Shown one piece after another: positions 24,495 to 31,503 of a stretch of DNA of 64,000 nt (the first letter of the stretch is position 1; each line of letters begins with the position of its first letter). The notes below the pieces were generated by a model. The model ran no database searches. It was not told where the DNA came from and saw only the letters and a list, made by a program, of their open reading frames with translations. A program made the position numbers and the translations under genes. This stretch comes from a virus: positions 29,894 through 93,893 of IMG/VR virus record IMGVR_UViG_3300032293_001730; one strand, written 5' to 3'.

Positions 24495-25112
24495 GTGAGC
24501 ACCACCAACTACATCCCGAAGCCCGAGTCCGTCGAGCTTCACCTCGGCAGCGACCCCCATTTCACGAAGAAGTACGGCAAGGCCGTCAAGGCCCTGGGCG
24601 GACGGTACAGTGAATGCCGTGGCGACGCCCACCGTCGGTTCGTCACGCTGCCCTGGAACGATGAAGGCCGGTCGCTGGCAAACAAGCTGGTCGCCGAGTT
24701 CGGCACCGGCAGCCTCCTGTGCGGCAAGACGACGCTGATCGTGCGGGGCAGTGAGACGTTCCGGGGGAAGCACGTTCACGCCTGGGTTGTCGTCCACAAG
24801 GTCGCTCGCGGCTCCGTCGACCCGTGCGGGGTGCTGCTCGGCCTGTACGAGGCCGCTTTCCTCCTGGCCTTCCCTGAGGCCGCGTTCCCCGAGCCGCCCG
24901 TCGTCAAGGCCCCGAAGCCGCTCGCCGCCGACCTGTACCTCAACACGCCGGTGAAGTTCCACGCCGTCCTCGAAGCCCTGCAACAGTACATCGACAACGG
25001 CAACGACGCAGACCACCTCGCCGACGACGAGGAACTTCAGGCCAAGCTGGAGGCCGCAGAGGCTTTCCGCGACCAGCTTGACGGAGTCCTGGCGTCCCTC
25101 GCCAATGCCTGA
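24495..25112 (+). CDS. Hypothetical protein
   Basis: A 205-residue protein from GTG 24495. The first 70 residues (VELHLGSDPHFTKKYGKAVK, GGRYSECRGDAHRRFVTLPW) look like the small HIRAN/SWI-associated or DNA-clamp-like domain sometimes seen in phage proteins, but this is only a resemblance. The C-terminal half is acidic and helical. Followed directly by a recurrent motif. Confidence 0.5.
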   Translation: MSTTNYIPKPESVELHLGSDPHFTKKYGKAVKALGGRYSECRGDAHRRFVTLPWNDEGRSLANKLVAEFGTGSLLCGKTTLIVRGSETFRGKHVHAWVVVHKVARGSVDPCGVLLGLYEAAFLLAFPEAAFPEPPVVKAPKPLAADLYLNTPVKFHAVLEALQQYIDNGNDADHLADDEELQAKLEAAEAFRDQLDGVLASLANA

Positions 25113-25113
25113 T

Positions 25114-25131
25114 TGTCCGGATACGCTTACC
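25114..25131 (+). promoter_or_regulatory. Recurrent motif TGTCCGGATACGCTTACC
   Basis: Begins two bases after the stop at 25112. TACGCT could act as -10 with TCGCCA 17 nt upstream, a weak match. Confidence 0.45.
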
Positions 25132-25158
25132 CCCCACCACCCAGCCGGGAGACGAACC

Positions 25159-25434
25159 GTGAGAGAGAACATCCTCAAGCTCACCGACAAGGAAATCGAG
25201 TTCATCAAGAACAGCCTCCGCCGCTCCTCGCAGCGAGGCGAAGACGAGGAGCGTGTCGCCGAGCAGGCCGGCAACGCCGAAGCTGCGGCCTTCTATCGCC
25301 AACTGGCTAAAGACGCGACGAGCCTGCTTCTCGTCATCGAGGTGCAGGTCGCCAAGCCTGACGAAGACAGCGACGAGTGCCCGGAGTGCGGCGAGGACTA
25401 CGGATACTGCCAGTGCGAAGACGAGGAGAACTGA
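25159..25434 (+). CDS. Small acidic zinc-ribbon protein
   Basis: A 91-residue protein from GTG 25159. Helical N-terminus (LTDKEIEFIKNSLRRSSQRG) and a C-terminal CPECGEDYGYCQC, likely a zinc knuckle in a very acidic tail. Function unknown. Confidence 0.55.
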   Translation: MRENILKLTDKEIEFIKNSLRRSSQRGEDEERVAEQAGNAEAAAFYRQLAKDATSLLLVIEVQVAKPDEDSDECPECGEDYGYCQCEDEEN

Positions 25435-25538
25435 CCTTCCACCTAACCCAGCAAGCCCGCGACATCCTGAAGTACGCCCAGGCATCCACCCACGTCCAGA
25501 GACAATCGAAACTCGAAGCGAAGGAGGCGGTTAAGTGA
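25431..25538 (+). CDS. Possible CTG-initiated small protein
   Basis: A 35-residue frame that opens with CTG overlapping the previous stop (CTGA) and closes with a stop overlapping the next GTG start (GTGA). It reads LTFHLTQQARDILKYAQAST and onward, helical and charged. It exactly fills the gap between two coupled genes and keeps the coupled pattern. The start is non-standard and there is no family, so confidence is low. Confidence 0.3.
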   Translation: MTFHLTQQARDILKYAQASTHVQRQSKLEAKEAVK

Positions 25539-25867
25539 ACAAGCTCAAATTCGTTAAGCCGCTCAAGAGCGACCAAAGACACTACGTCCACGGCGAGAGA
25601 ATCGAGCGGTGGGGCTGGTATCGAGACAGCGAGTACCGTCAGGTCTTCGCGTATGTCATCACAGAAAGCTGCAAGGCCTATCGCTGGCCGGGCGGCAAAC
25701 TGGTGGCAGAGCATCGCGAGAAGCCGATGGCCGTGGATCACTACGCATACTCTCGGCAAGCGAGGTGGCCGACGGCCCCGTGGCTCCAGCGTTCGTACAC
25801 GAAACTTGCGTCGCTGTGCCGCAAGGATTTTGAGACTCGATCGAAAACCCAGGAGACCGTCCAGTGA
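25535..25867 (+). CDS. Hypothetical protein
   Basis: A 110-residue basic, tryptophan/tyrosine-rich protein from GTG 25535 (AAGGAGGCGGTTAA upstream). No recognised domain. Overlaps the next gene by 4 bases. Confidence 0.55.
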   Translation: MNKLKFVKPLKSDQRHYVHGERIERWGWYRDSEYRQVFAYVITESCKAYRWPGGKLVAEHREKPMAVDHYAYSRQARWPTAPWLQRSYTKLASLCRKDFETRSKTQETVQ

Positions 25868-26091
25868 GCATCCCCCTGAACCTCACCGCAAGCCAGCAGT
25901 CGCTCCTCGCGGAGCTTTGCTGCGTCATCGCGGACCTCGCCCGCACCAACGACGACTGGACGGCCGTGCCGCCCGTCGAGGCTGTGCGGACCTGCAACAA
26001 GCTGCTCGAAGTCGTCGAGACGTTCGACGCGAGCAGCCAGACCTTCGGCGTCCTCTACGACAAACTCCACCGCACGGGAGCCAATGCATGA
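25864..26091 (+). CDS. Small helical hypothetical protein
   Basis: A 75-residue protein from GTG 25864 behind CCCAGGAGACCGTCCA. Two helices (ASQQSLLAELCCVIADLART and AVRTCNKLLEVVETFD). Unrecognised. Coupled to genes on both sides. Confidence 0.5.
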   Translation: MSIPLNLTASQQSLLAELCCVIADLARTNDDWTAVPPVEAVRTCNKLLEVVETFDASSQTFGVLYDKLHRTGANA

Positions 26092-26339
26092 CCACCTACA
26101 CCACCACCCGCTCCCGTTTCTCAGACCCCAGTCAGATCACGCCCGGCAGCATCGTGAGACTCGGCGGGGGGCTGTGCAAAGTGATCACGCCTCGCATCCT
26201 GGAGTGCTGCCACACGGGGCGATGGTTCGTCGACGCGCGAGCGTTTCGAGGAGGCGAGCACGCCGAGCCGGTGAGGGTCGAGTACGTCGGCTCTCAGTCA
26301 GACCCGGCCGTCAAGGCCATGATCGAGGAGAGCAAGTGA
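26088..26339 (+). CDS. Hypothetical protein
   Basis: An 83-residue beta-rich protein (MTTYTTTRSRFSDPSQITPG, GSIVRLGGGLCKVITPRILE) with an SH3-like or KOW-like start. ATGA overlap upstream, GTGA overlap downstream. No named family. Confidence 0.5.
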   Translation: MTTYTTTRSRFSDPSQITPGSIVRLGGGLCKVITPRILECCHTGRWFVDARAFRGGEHAEPVRVEYVGSQSDPAVKAMIEESK

Positions 26340-26509
26340 GCCGAATCATTCTCACCGCCGAAGCAGCGAAGATTCTCGGAGTCTCGACGTCGACCGTCCG
26401 CAGACTCGCGAAGAGAGGCGACATCAAGTCTTGGAGACTTGGAGTCGGGTCCTATGGGTTCAAACTCGAAGACGTCCTGGCACGCAAGGAGAAGACATGC
26501 AAAGACTGA
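26336..26509 (+). CDS. Excisionase-type HTH protein
   Basis: A 57-residue single-domain protein. LTAEAAKILGVSTSTVRRLA (residues 6-25) plus KRGDIKSWRLGVGSYGFKLE is a complete MerR/excisionase (HTH_17) domain. GTG 26336 overlaps the previous stop. Possible transcription factor or recombination directionality factor. Target unknown. Confidence 0.8.
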   Translation: MSRIILTAEAAKILGVSTSTVRRLAKRGDIKSWRLGVGSYGFKLEDVLARKEKTCKD

Positions 26510-26619
26510 TCAACGCCCTCGTGCTCGTGCGGCTCGGGCAGGAACTCGGCGCCGACACGCCCCTCGCCCGAGCCATCGCCCAACTCGTCGAAGAGGCCCT
26601 AAAACTGGGCGTGTCATAG
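26497..26619 (+). CDS. Small helical protein
   Basis: A 40-residue, helical, weakly amphipathic protein (MQRLINALVLVRLGQELGAD). CAAGGAGAAGAC precedes the ATG. Ends GTGTCATAG like other array genes. Function unknown. Confidence 0.45.
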   Translation: MQRLINALVLVRLGQELGADTPLARAIAQLVEEALKLGVS

Positions 26620-26624
26620 CCCCC

Positions 26625-26652
26625 TTGCAATTCACCGACGTCGGTGTATAAT
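26625..26652 (+). promoter_or_regulatory. Array promoter 10
   Basis: TTGCAA (26625-26630), 16-nt spacer, TATAAT (26647-26652, the best -10 of the set); palindrome CACCGACGTCGGTG at 26633-26646. Confidence 0.85.
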
Positions 26653-26693
26653 GGGGGAGTAGAGCAACGATACCACCAACCAGGAGCAAACCC

Positions 26694-27074
26694 ATGTCCG
26701 CTTTCGTGTGCAGCAAAAACCATATCGCAGCCGTCGCCGCTTTCGGCTCGTCGAAGCACGCGTTCCTCGGTGGCGGCTACGCCAGCTTCGACAGCATCTA
26801 CAAGACGCTTGCCGATGCCAACGTCCGCAGCGTGTGCCACCGCTACGGCGAGTCCGCCGATGAGTACGACAGCCTCCTGCCCCCGCCCGACAGCCGCCGG
26901 GCGCCGAAGTGCTCCGCCATCGAGATCGTCAAGTTGTGCGACTGCCTCGACTACCAGTCCAGCGAGACCGACGACTGGCGTGAGTCGGAAGCCTGCAAGC
27001 TGCTCGGCCGCATTCGCAACGCGGCGATCAACGCACTGCCCGGCTACGACGAGGCAAAGTGGGCTATCGGCTGA
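26694..27074 (+). CDS. Hypothetical protein
   Basis: A 126-residue protein behind CAACCAGGAGCAAACCC. Starts MSAFVCSKNHIAAVAAFGSS. Several cysteines (KLCDCLDY) and an alternating helix pattern. Similar N-termini (F-x-x-S-x-x-H-I) occur in phage hypotheticals with no known function. Confidence 0.55.
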   Translation: MSAFVCSKNHIAAVAAFGSSKHAFLGGGYASFDSIYKTLADANVRSVCHRYGESADEYDSLLPPPDSRRAPKCSAIEIVKLCDCLDYQSSETDDWRESEACKLLGRIRNAAINALPGYDEAKWAIG

Positions 27075-27075
27075 T

Positions 27076-27086
27076 TGTCTGGACAC
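27076..27086 (+). promoter_or_regulatory. Recurrent motif, variant TGTCTGGACAC
   Basis: Two bases after the stop at 27074; differs from consensus by C for T in GGATAC. Confidence 0.35.
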
Positions 27087-27119
27087 ACACACCACCCTCA
27101 ACCATCAGGAGACCTACCC

Positions 27120-27509
27120 GTGAAGTTCACAGCCCAATTCGACAAGTACGTCTGCCCAGGCGACACGATCCGCCGCAACGTGACCGACACCGTGTCGCTC
27201 GTGGCCCGGCTGGAGTTCGACCAGGACACACGCCCTGAGGACTCCGACTGCTACGACGAGAAGGACATCGCCCGCTGGAAGGCGGACGAGTGGTTCTACG
27301 GCGGCGTGGTGCTCTCGATCGAGGTCAACGGCGAGAAGGTCCGCGATCACGTCGCCAGCCTCTGGGGCATCGACTGCAACTTCGGCCAGGACAATAGCTA
27401 CCTCGCCGAGGTCGCCAACGACCTGCTCGCAGAGTCGAAGGACGAGATTCGAGACTTCCTGGAGACGCTCGCGGCTCAGGCCTCGAACGCCGCCGTGCTC
27501 GTGGCTTGA
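27120..27509 (+). CDS. Hypothetical acidic protein
   Basis: A 129-residue protein from GTG 27120 behind ATCAGGAGACCTACCC. Strongly acidic with a beta-rich N-terminal half (VSLVARLEFDQDTRPEDSDC, VVLSIEVNGEKV) and helical C-terminus. Acidity could indicate DNA mimicry, but that is speculative. Unrecognised. Confidence 0.5.
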   Translation: MKFTAQFDKYVCPGDTIRRNVTDTVSLVARLEFDQDTRPEDSDCYDEKDIARWKADEWFYGGVVLSIEVNGEKVRDHVASLWGIDCNFGQDNSYLAEVANDLLAESKDEIRDFLETLAAQASNAAVLVA

Positions 27510-27515
27510 CGACAA

Positions 27516-27534
27516 AGTACGGATTCGATTACCC
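27516..27534 (+). promoter_or_regulatory. Recurrent motif AGTACGGATTCGATTACCC
   Basis: Begins 6 nt after the stop at 27509, ahead of the gene at 27566. Confidence 0.4.
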
Positions 27535-27565
27535 TCCCCCACCCCCGACGAAAGGAACCCAGCCG

Positions 27566-27883
27566 ATGGCCCACGAAACACTTGAATTCGCCGAGTTCGC
27601 CCGCCGCTACTGCGAGCGACACGTCAACACGCCCGATGGGCTCGCAGAGATATTCCAGCAACAGGTCGAGCTTTTCCAGCCCGACGGCTGGCTGCTCCTG
27701 GAATGCCAGGACTTCTCGTCGAGCCGCCTCGGGCACTACGTCATCCTGCCCTACGGCGGACAGGCGACGCTCAAGACGATCCCAGACCGGCCGGTGAGCC
27801 CCCGGGGACTCGCGAGCGACATGAGCGTCGTCGTCGCGGTACTGCCGGCGGACAAGCTGCCTTCGCAAGGAGGTGACAAGTGA
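27566..27883 (+). CDS. Hypothetical protein
   Basis: A 105-residue protein (MAHETLEFAEFARRYCERHV). ATG 27566 was chosen over upstream in-frame starts because GAAAGG lies 13-18 nt before it and the recurrent motif lies upstream. No known domain. GTGA-coupled to the next gene. Confidence 0.5.
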   Translation: MAHETLEFAEFARRYCERHVNTPDGLAEIFQQQVELFQPDGWLLLECQDFSSSRLGHYVILPYGGQATLKTIPDRPVSPRGLASDMSVVVAVLPADKLPSQGGDK

Positions 27884-28227
27884 ACGCAATCAGAATCATT
27901 CACCCGCGATGGGAGGACGGCGCCCTCGTGTTCGACGACCCGGCCGTGGGGCTCGTTCGCGAGCCCTTCGTCGCGGGGGCTGACGTGGCGATCGGGCTCC
28001 TGGCGAAGAAAGTCAAAGGATGCAGCCGCGAGTTCTCGCTGCTCTTCTCCGACTCGCCGTTCCCGGGGCATCAGGCGTCGATGAAGTGGCAGAGCGAGGA
28101 GTACGGCGGCAACTGGTATTACTGCAAGCAACTTGGCATGAGCGGCTGGCTGTGTCCGGCGTTGCTCAAGTATTTCGATTCCGCACCGAAGAATCTGTAC
28201 CTCCAGGTCAAGCGAAAGGAGTCTTGA
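27880..28227 (+). CDS. DUF6717-like hypothetical protein
   Basis: A 115-residue protein. WEDGALVFDDPAVGLVREPF, then FSLLFSDSPFPGHQASMKWQ and GWLCPALLKYFDSAP, follows a widespread conserved pattern of small bacterial/phage proteins of unknown function that I associate with DUF6717. GTG start 27880 preceded by AAGGAGGTGACAA, an excellent Shine-Dalgarno. Confidence 0.65.
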   Translation: MNAIRIIHPRWEDGALVFDDPAVGLVREPFVAGADVAIGLLAKKVKGCSREFSLLFSDSPFPGHQASMKWQSEEYGGNWYYCKQLGMSGWLCPALLKYFDSAPKNLYLQVKRKES

Positions 28228-28562
28228 TGATCACGATCGAGAGACATGATGAGTATCGAGTCTCGGAGCGTGTGGTGCTTCGCCCAGGCGACGTGTTCCG
28301 CGCGACCGATGGCCCGTACTGGCGGTCAGGCAAGGACGAGATCAGCTTGAAAGCCCCAGGCCCGTATCGCTTCGTGTCGTTTGCGAAGCGAGGCGCCGTC
28401 GGCTGGATCGAAGCGTTCGACAAGTTTGGCAACTTCACGGTGCTTCACATCGAGGGCCGTCGCAAGAAGATCGACACCGCGATCGTGGCTCGTCCGTACC
28501 GTGTCATCGGAAAAAAGCGGCCTCAATTGCAACGGCTTGACAATAGGAAGAAGGGTCGCTAG
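28227..28562 (+). CDS. Hypothetical basic protein
   Basis: A 111-residue beta-rich protein with SH3-like strands (VVLRPGDVFRATDGPYWRSG, YRFVSFAKRGAVGWIEAF) and a lysine/arginine-rich tail (KKRPQLQRLDNRKKGR). Probably nucleic-acid associated, but no family is recognised. A sigma70-type promoter overlaps its end. Confidence 0.5.
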   Translation: MITIERHDEYRVSERVVLRPGDVFRATDGPYWRSGKDEISLKAPGPYRFVSFAKRGAVGWIEAFDKFGNFTVLHIEGRRKKIDTAIVARPYRVIGKKRPQLQRLDNRKKGR

Positions 28563-28565
28563 AAT
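28537..28565 (+). promoter_or_regulatory. Strong sigma70-like promoter ahead of the DUF932 gene
   Basis: TTGACA (28537-28542), 17-nt spacer, TAGAAT (28560-28565). No operator palindrome. The recurrent motif at 28584 lies just downstream of the predicted transcription start. Confidence 0.7.
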
Positions 28566-28583
28566 CTTTGGCAGTCAGTCAAT

Positions 28584-28602
28584 AGTCCGGAAACGATAAC
28601 CC
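28584..28602 (+). promoter_or_regulatory. Recurrent motif AGTCCGGAAACGATAACCC
   Basis: Located about 12 nt after the expected transcription start of the 28537 promoter and 18 nt before the DUF932 start codon. Confidence 0.45.
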
Positions 28603-28620
28603 ATCAGGAGAAAGAAACCC

Positions 28621-29370
28621 ATGAGCGAAAACAACAGCAAGCTGTGCCTGCACGCCGGAGCGGAACTCGTCGACCGTGAGGCGGTCGACGCGGTGCTCAC
28701 GCCGCAGGCGACTGAGACCTGGACGCCGGTGGCCCACGGGCTCCTGGTCGACAGCGTCGAGAACTCCCTCGCCGGGAGCGGGCTCGCCGTCGTCGATCGG
28801 GCGTTCGCCCTCACCAAGGGCGGCGACCGACTGTTCGGGCTTCTCACGCTCGGCGGCGAGGATGGTGGTGGAGACTACGCGTTCACGATCGGCATCCGGA
28901 ACAGCCACGACAAGAAGTTCCCCGTCGGGCTGGCGGCCGGTAGCCGTGTTTTCGTCTGCGACAACCTCGCGTTTTCGAGCGAGGTGGTCATCAAGTCGAA
29001 GCACACGCGTTTCATCCACGATCGTCTGCCGCGTCTCGTGGCCGACGGCGTGGCGGGGCTCGTGCAGCACCGACATGTCCAGGCCCGTCGGATCGAGTGC
29101 TACAAGGAGTTGGAGGTCCGCAGTCAGGCTCACCTGCATGACGTGGTGCTCAAGGCTTACCGCGCCCAGGCGATCCCGGCTCAGGCCATCGCCAAGGTGA
29201 TCGAGGAGTTCGAGGCCCCCCGCCATCCGGAGTTCAACGACTGGACTGGCTGGAGCCTTTTCAACGCGTTCACCGAGACCCTGAAGGGGTTCGGCGAATT
29301 GCAGCGGCGGACGCAACGCCTGCATGGCGTGTTCGACGCGGAGGTCGGCCCGAAGCTCCTGGCGGTGTAG
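28621..29370 (+). CDS. DUF932 family protein
   Basis: A 249-residue protein. PVAHGLLVDSVENSLAGSGL, then GIRNSHDKKFPVGLAAGSRV and VFVCDNLAFSSEVVIKSKHT, is the DUF932/phage-plasmid-like protein signature. The family is common on phages and plasmids near recombination or replication genes. A specific activity is not established. ATG follows AGGAGAAAGAAACCC. Confidence 0.8.
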   Translation: MSENNSKLCLHAGAELVDREAVDAVLTPQATETWTPVAHGLLVDSVENSLAGSGLAVVDRAFALTKGGDRLFGLLTLGGEDGGGDYAFTIGIRNSHDKKFPVGLAAGSRVFVCDNLAFSSEVVIKSKHTRFIHDRLPRLVADGVAGLVQHRHVQARRIECYKELEVRSQAHLHDVVLKAYRAQAIPAQAIAKVIEEFEAPRHPEFNDWTGWSLFNAFTETLKGFGELQRRTQRLHGVFDAEVGPKLLAV

Positions 29371-29376
29371 TCTCAA

Positions 29377-29391
29377 TGTCTGGATACGAGG
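29377..29391 (+). promoter_or_regulatory. Recurrent motif TGTCTGGATACGAGG merging into a hairpin
   Basis: Begins 7 nt after the stop at 29370. Its last bases are the first arm of the hairpin at 29387-29416. Confidence 0.45.
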
Positions 29392-29416
29392 CGGGGCGAA
29401 TCGTCGCCCCGCCTCG
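29387..29416 (+). terminator. 13-bp perfect hairpin without T tract
   Basis: CGAGGCGGGGCGA (29387-29399) pairs with TCGCCCCGCCTCG (29404-29416), loop of 4 nt. It follows DUF932 and lies 35 nt before the next start. It may be a terminator or an RNA-processing/stabilising stem. Confidence 0.55.
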
Positions 29417-29450
29417 GCCAGAATTCCTCAAATCACGAAGGGACACGACA

Positions 29451-29801
29451 GTGAAGAAGAAAAAGAAAAAAAGCGAGTTCGCGTGGCCGTTCTCGAAGTG
29501 GCGGCAGGACTGGATCGCCGAGGGCGACCGGCTCATCGCCGAGGCCGAAGACTTGATCGGCGGCAGCCCAGGCGAGGCGAAGCCGATCAACGTCCGGCAG
29601 TGCGTGTACCTGCTCCGCGCCGCAAAGCTGTACGCACGATCGGCACGGTACTACCGCCAAGCCGGCCTGGGGCTCATGGCCCAGGCCTCGTGGCAGGACG
29701 CGGCAGACTGCTACCTGTCGCTCGGAAAAGAAGACGCCGTCGCCTTGTGTGAGGCGAAGGCGAAGGCGATCCCCACCTATTACGACGAGGAGGAAGTTTA
29801 A
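29451..29801 (+). CDS. Hypothetical protein with TPR-like helices
   Basis: A 116-residue protein from GTG 29451 (ACGAAGGGACACGACA upstream). Lys-rich start (MKKKKKKSEF) and a helical repeat region (LLRAAKLYARSARYYRQAGL, ASWQDAADCYLSLGKEDAVA) resembling one or two tetratricopeptide repeats. Partner unknown. Confidence 0.55.
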   Translation: MKKKKKKSEFAWPFSKWRQDWIAEGDRLIAEAEDLIGGSPGEAKPINVRQCVYLLRAAKLYARSARYYRQAGLGLMAQASWQDAADCYLSLGKEDAVALCEAKAKAIPTYYDEEEV

Positions 29802-30091
29802 TGTCTTTCGTTGCAAGCGTGTTTTTCAACAACGAGCGAGAGTTTGGAGTTGCGGTGAGCAAGGTCGAGGTCCTTGGAAAAACCGATCGAAACGTCGCCT
29901 TGTCGTTCGAGACCGGGCACATCTCCGTTCGTGGGTTGGACGAGGTCTGCGAGACGGCCGATGAGGCCTGCGACAAGGCGATCAAAGAGATCGAGTCGAG
30001 AAAGGCCAAGCTGATCGAATCGTATGATTCCCTCCTGGAGGACGTGGAAAAGAAGCGGCAGGCACTTGCCTCCGCTGTCGTCGTCGGTTAA
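29801..30091 (+). CDS. Hypothetical coiled-coil protein
   Basis: A 96-residue protein. N-terminal beta part (VSKVEVLGKTDRNVALSFET) and a C-terminal coiled coil (ACDKAIKEIESRKAKLIESY). Starts on the last base of the previous stop (TAATG). Unrecognised. Confidence 0.5.
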   Translation: MSFVASVFFNNEREFGVAVSKVEVLGKTDRNVALSFETGHISVRGLDEVCETADEACDKAIKEIESRKAKLIESYDSLLEDVEKKRQALASAVVVG

Positions 30092-30111
30092 TCTCCCTTC
30101 CCACAACACAA

Positions 30112-30125
30112 AGTACGGATACAGG
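30112..30125 (+). promoter_or_regulatory. Recurrent motif AGTACGGATACAGG
   Basis: In the gap between 30091 and the helicase start at 30139. Confidence 0.4.
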
Positions 30126-30138
30126 TAGGCACAGAGAC

Positions 30139-31503
30139 ATGGACGTCCCCCCGTGGGGGCACCAACAGTCCGGATCGGACTGGCTGGTGTCTCGACAATT
30201 TGGCTATTTGGGCCACGAGGTCGGCTGCGGCAAGAGCCGCACGCTCCTCATGGCCGTCCGAGACAGGCGACTCGTCCTGCTCGTGTGCCCGATCGCCGTC
30301 GGCCCTGCCTGGATCAAGCAGGTCAAGCTGTTCGCCGGCGACCGCAACGTCGTCGTCGTCGTCGAGGGCTCGGCGACGAAGCGGGCGAAGGCCATCCGCG
30401 ACTCGCTTGCCACGGATGGCAAGCTGCTCGTCGTCGTCAACTACGACTCTGCCTACCGAGGCGAGGTCGGGAAGGCTCTGCAATCGACTCAGTGGGACGC
30501 CATCGTCTGCGACGAGTCTCACAGGATCAAGTCGCACACAGGCAAGGCGTCGAAGTTCCTGGCGAAACTCGCCAGGGCCAATCCGCAGTCTCTGCGGGTC
30601 TGCATGTCCGGAACGCCGACGCCCAACAATCCGCTCGACTGGTTCGCGCAGTTTCGGTTCCTCGACCCGTCGGTGCTCGGCGAGAACTACCACTCGTTCA
30701 AGAATCGCATTGCGATCACGCACCCCCGCTATCCGGGATGGATCACGGGCTTTAGAGACGAGGCTCTGGCCTCACTCAGGACGCGGATCGACGAGCACAT
30801 TCACCGGGTTAAAGCCGACGACGTGCTCACTCTGCCGGACGCGATTCACACCACGATCCCTGTCACGATCAACGCGACCGTCAGGAAGTTCTACAGCGAC
30901 ATGGAGGCCGATCAGATCGCCCGCCTTGAACGCGGCGAGGCGGTGACGGCCGCGAATGCGATGGTGGTCGTCGGCCGGCTCCAGGCCGCTGCCAGCGGTT
31001 TCGCCCGCGCTGATGGATCGGACGTGTTCGAGCGAATCGCCGGCGAGCCGGACAAGCGGCTTGCCCTTCGAGAGTTCCTCGCGGATTTCCCGCAGCGGGA
31101 GCCGCTCGTCGTGTTCGTGAAATTCATCGAGGACCTGCGGGAGGTCGCCGAGGAATGCAAGGCCGGCGGACGCACAGTGTCGCTGCTCTGCGGGGCGACG
31201 AAGCAACTCATTGACTGGCAGGAAGGCCTGACGGACGTGATCGTCGTCCAGCAACAGGCCGGCGGCGCCGGTGTGGACCTCACGCGGGCGAGCTACTGCG
31301 TGTACTACTCGCTGTCGCACAGCCTGGGTGACTTCGAGCAATCGCTCGGCCGGCTGCGTCGCCCAGGCCAGAAGAACTGCGTCCGCTACTACCACCTCGT
31401 CGCCGAGGGGACGGTCGACGAGGACATCTACGCAGCGTTGCAAGACAAGTCGGACATCGTGGAGTCGATTCTTTCAAACCTGACGAGGAGGGTGGCAGCA
31501 TGA
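30139..31503 (+). CDS. SNF2-like superfamily 2 DNA-dependent ATPase/helicase
   Basis: A 454-residue protein. Motifs: Q-like PPWGHQQSGSDW (4-15), Walker A HEVGCGKS (26-33), DESH (125-128), SGTP (157-160), then in the C-lobe GGAGVDLT and QSLGRLRRPGQ with the arginine fingers. The compact size and motif spacing fit phage SNF2/RapA-like ATPases that remodel or translocate on DNA in replication and recombination. It is GTGA/ATGA-coupled to the nuclease that follows. Confidence 0.9.
   Translation: MDVPPWGHQQSGSDWLVSRQFGYLGHEVGCGKSRTLLMAVRDRRLVLLVCPIAVGPAWIKQVKLFAGDRNVVVVVEGSATKRAKAIRDSLATDGKLLVVVNYDSAYRGEVGKALQSTQWDAIVCDESHRIKSHTGKASKFLAKLARANPQSLRVCMSGTPTPNNPLDWFAQFRFLDPSVLGENYHSFKNRIAITHPRYPGWITGFRDEALASLRTRIDEHIHRVKADDVLTLPDAIHTTIPVTINATVRKFYSDMEADQIARLERGEAVTAANAMVVVGRLQAAASGFARADGSDVFERIAGEPDKRLALREFLADFPQREPLVVFVKFIEDLREVAEECKAGGRTVSLLCGATKQLIDWQEGLTDVIVVQQQAGGAGVDLTRASYCVYYSLSHSLGDFEQSLGRLRRPGQKNCVRYYHLVAEGTVDEDIYAALQDKSDIVESILSNLTRRVAA

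Noticed and set aside
24087-25274. A 395-codon minus-strand frame
   Set aside because: Antisense to genes with promoters; no domain seen and runs through promoter sequence.
16869-26652. Repeated palindromes as a CRISPR array
   Set aside because: Spacing between copies is 450-2,200 bases with genes in between, and each repeat lies in a -35/-10 context; there are no regular spacers or cas genes.
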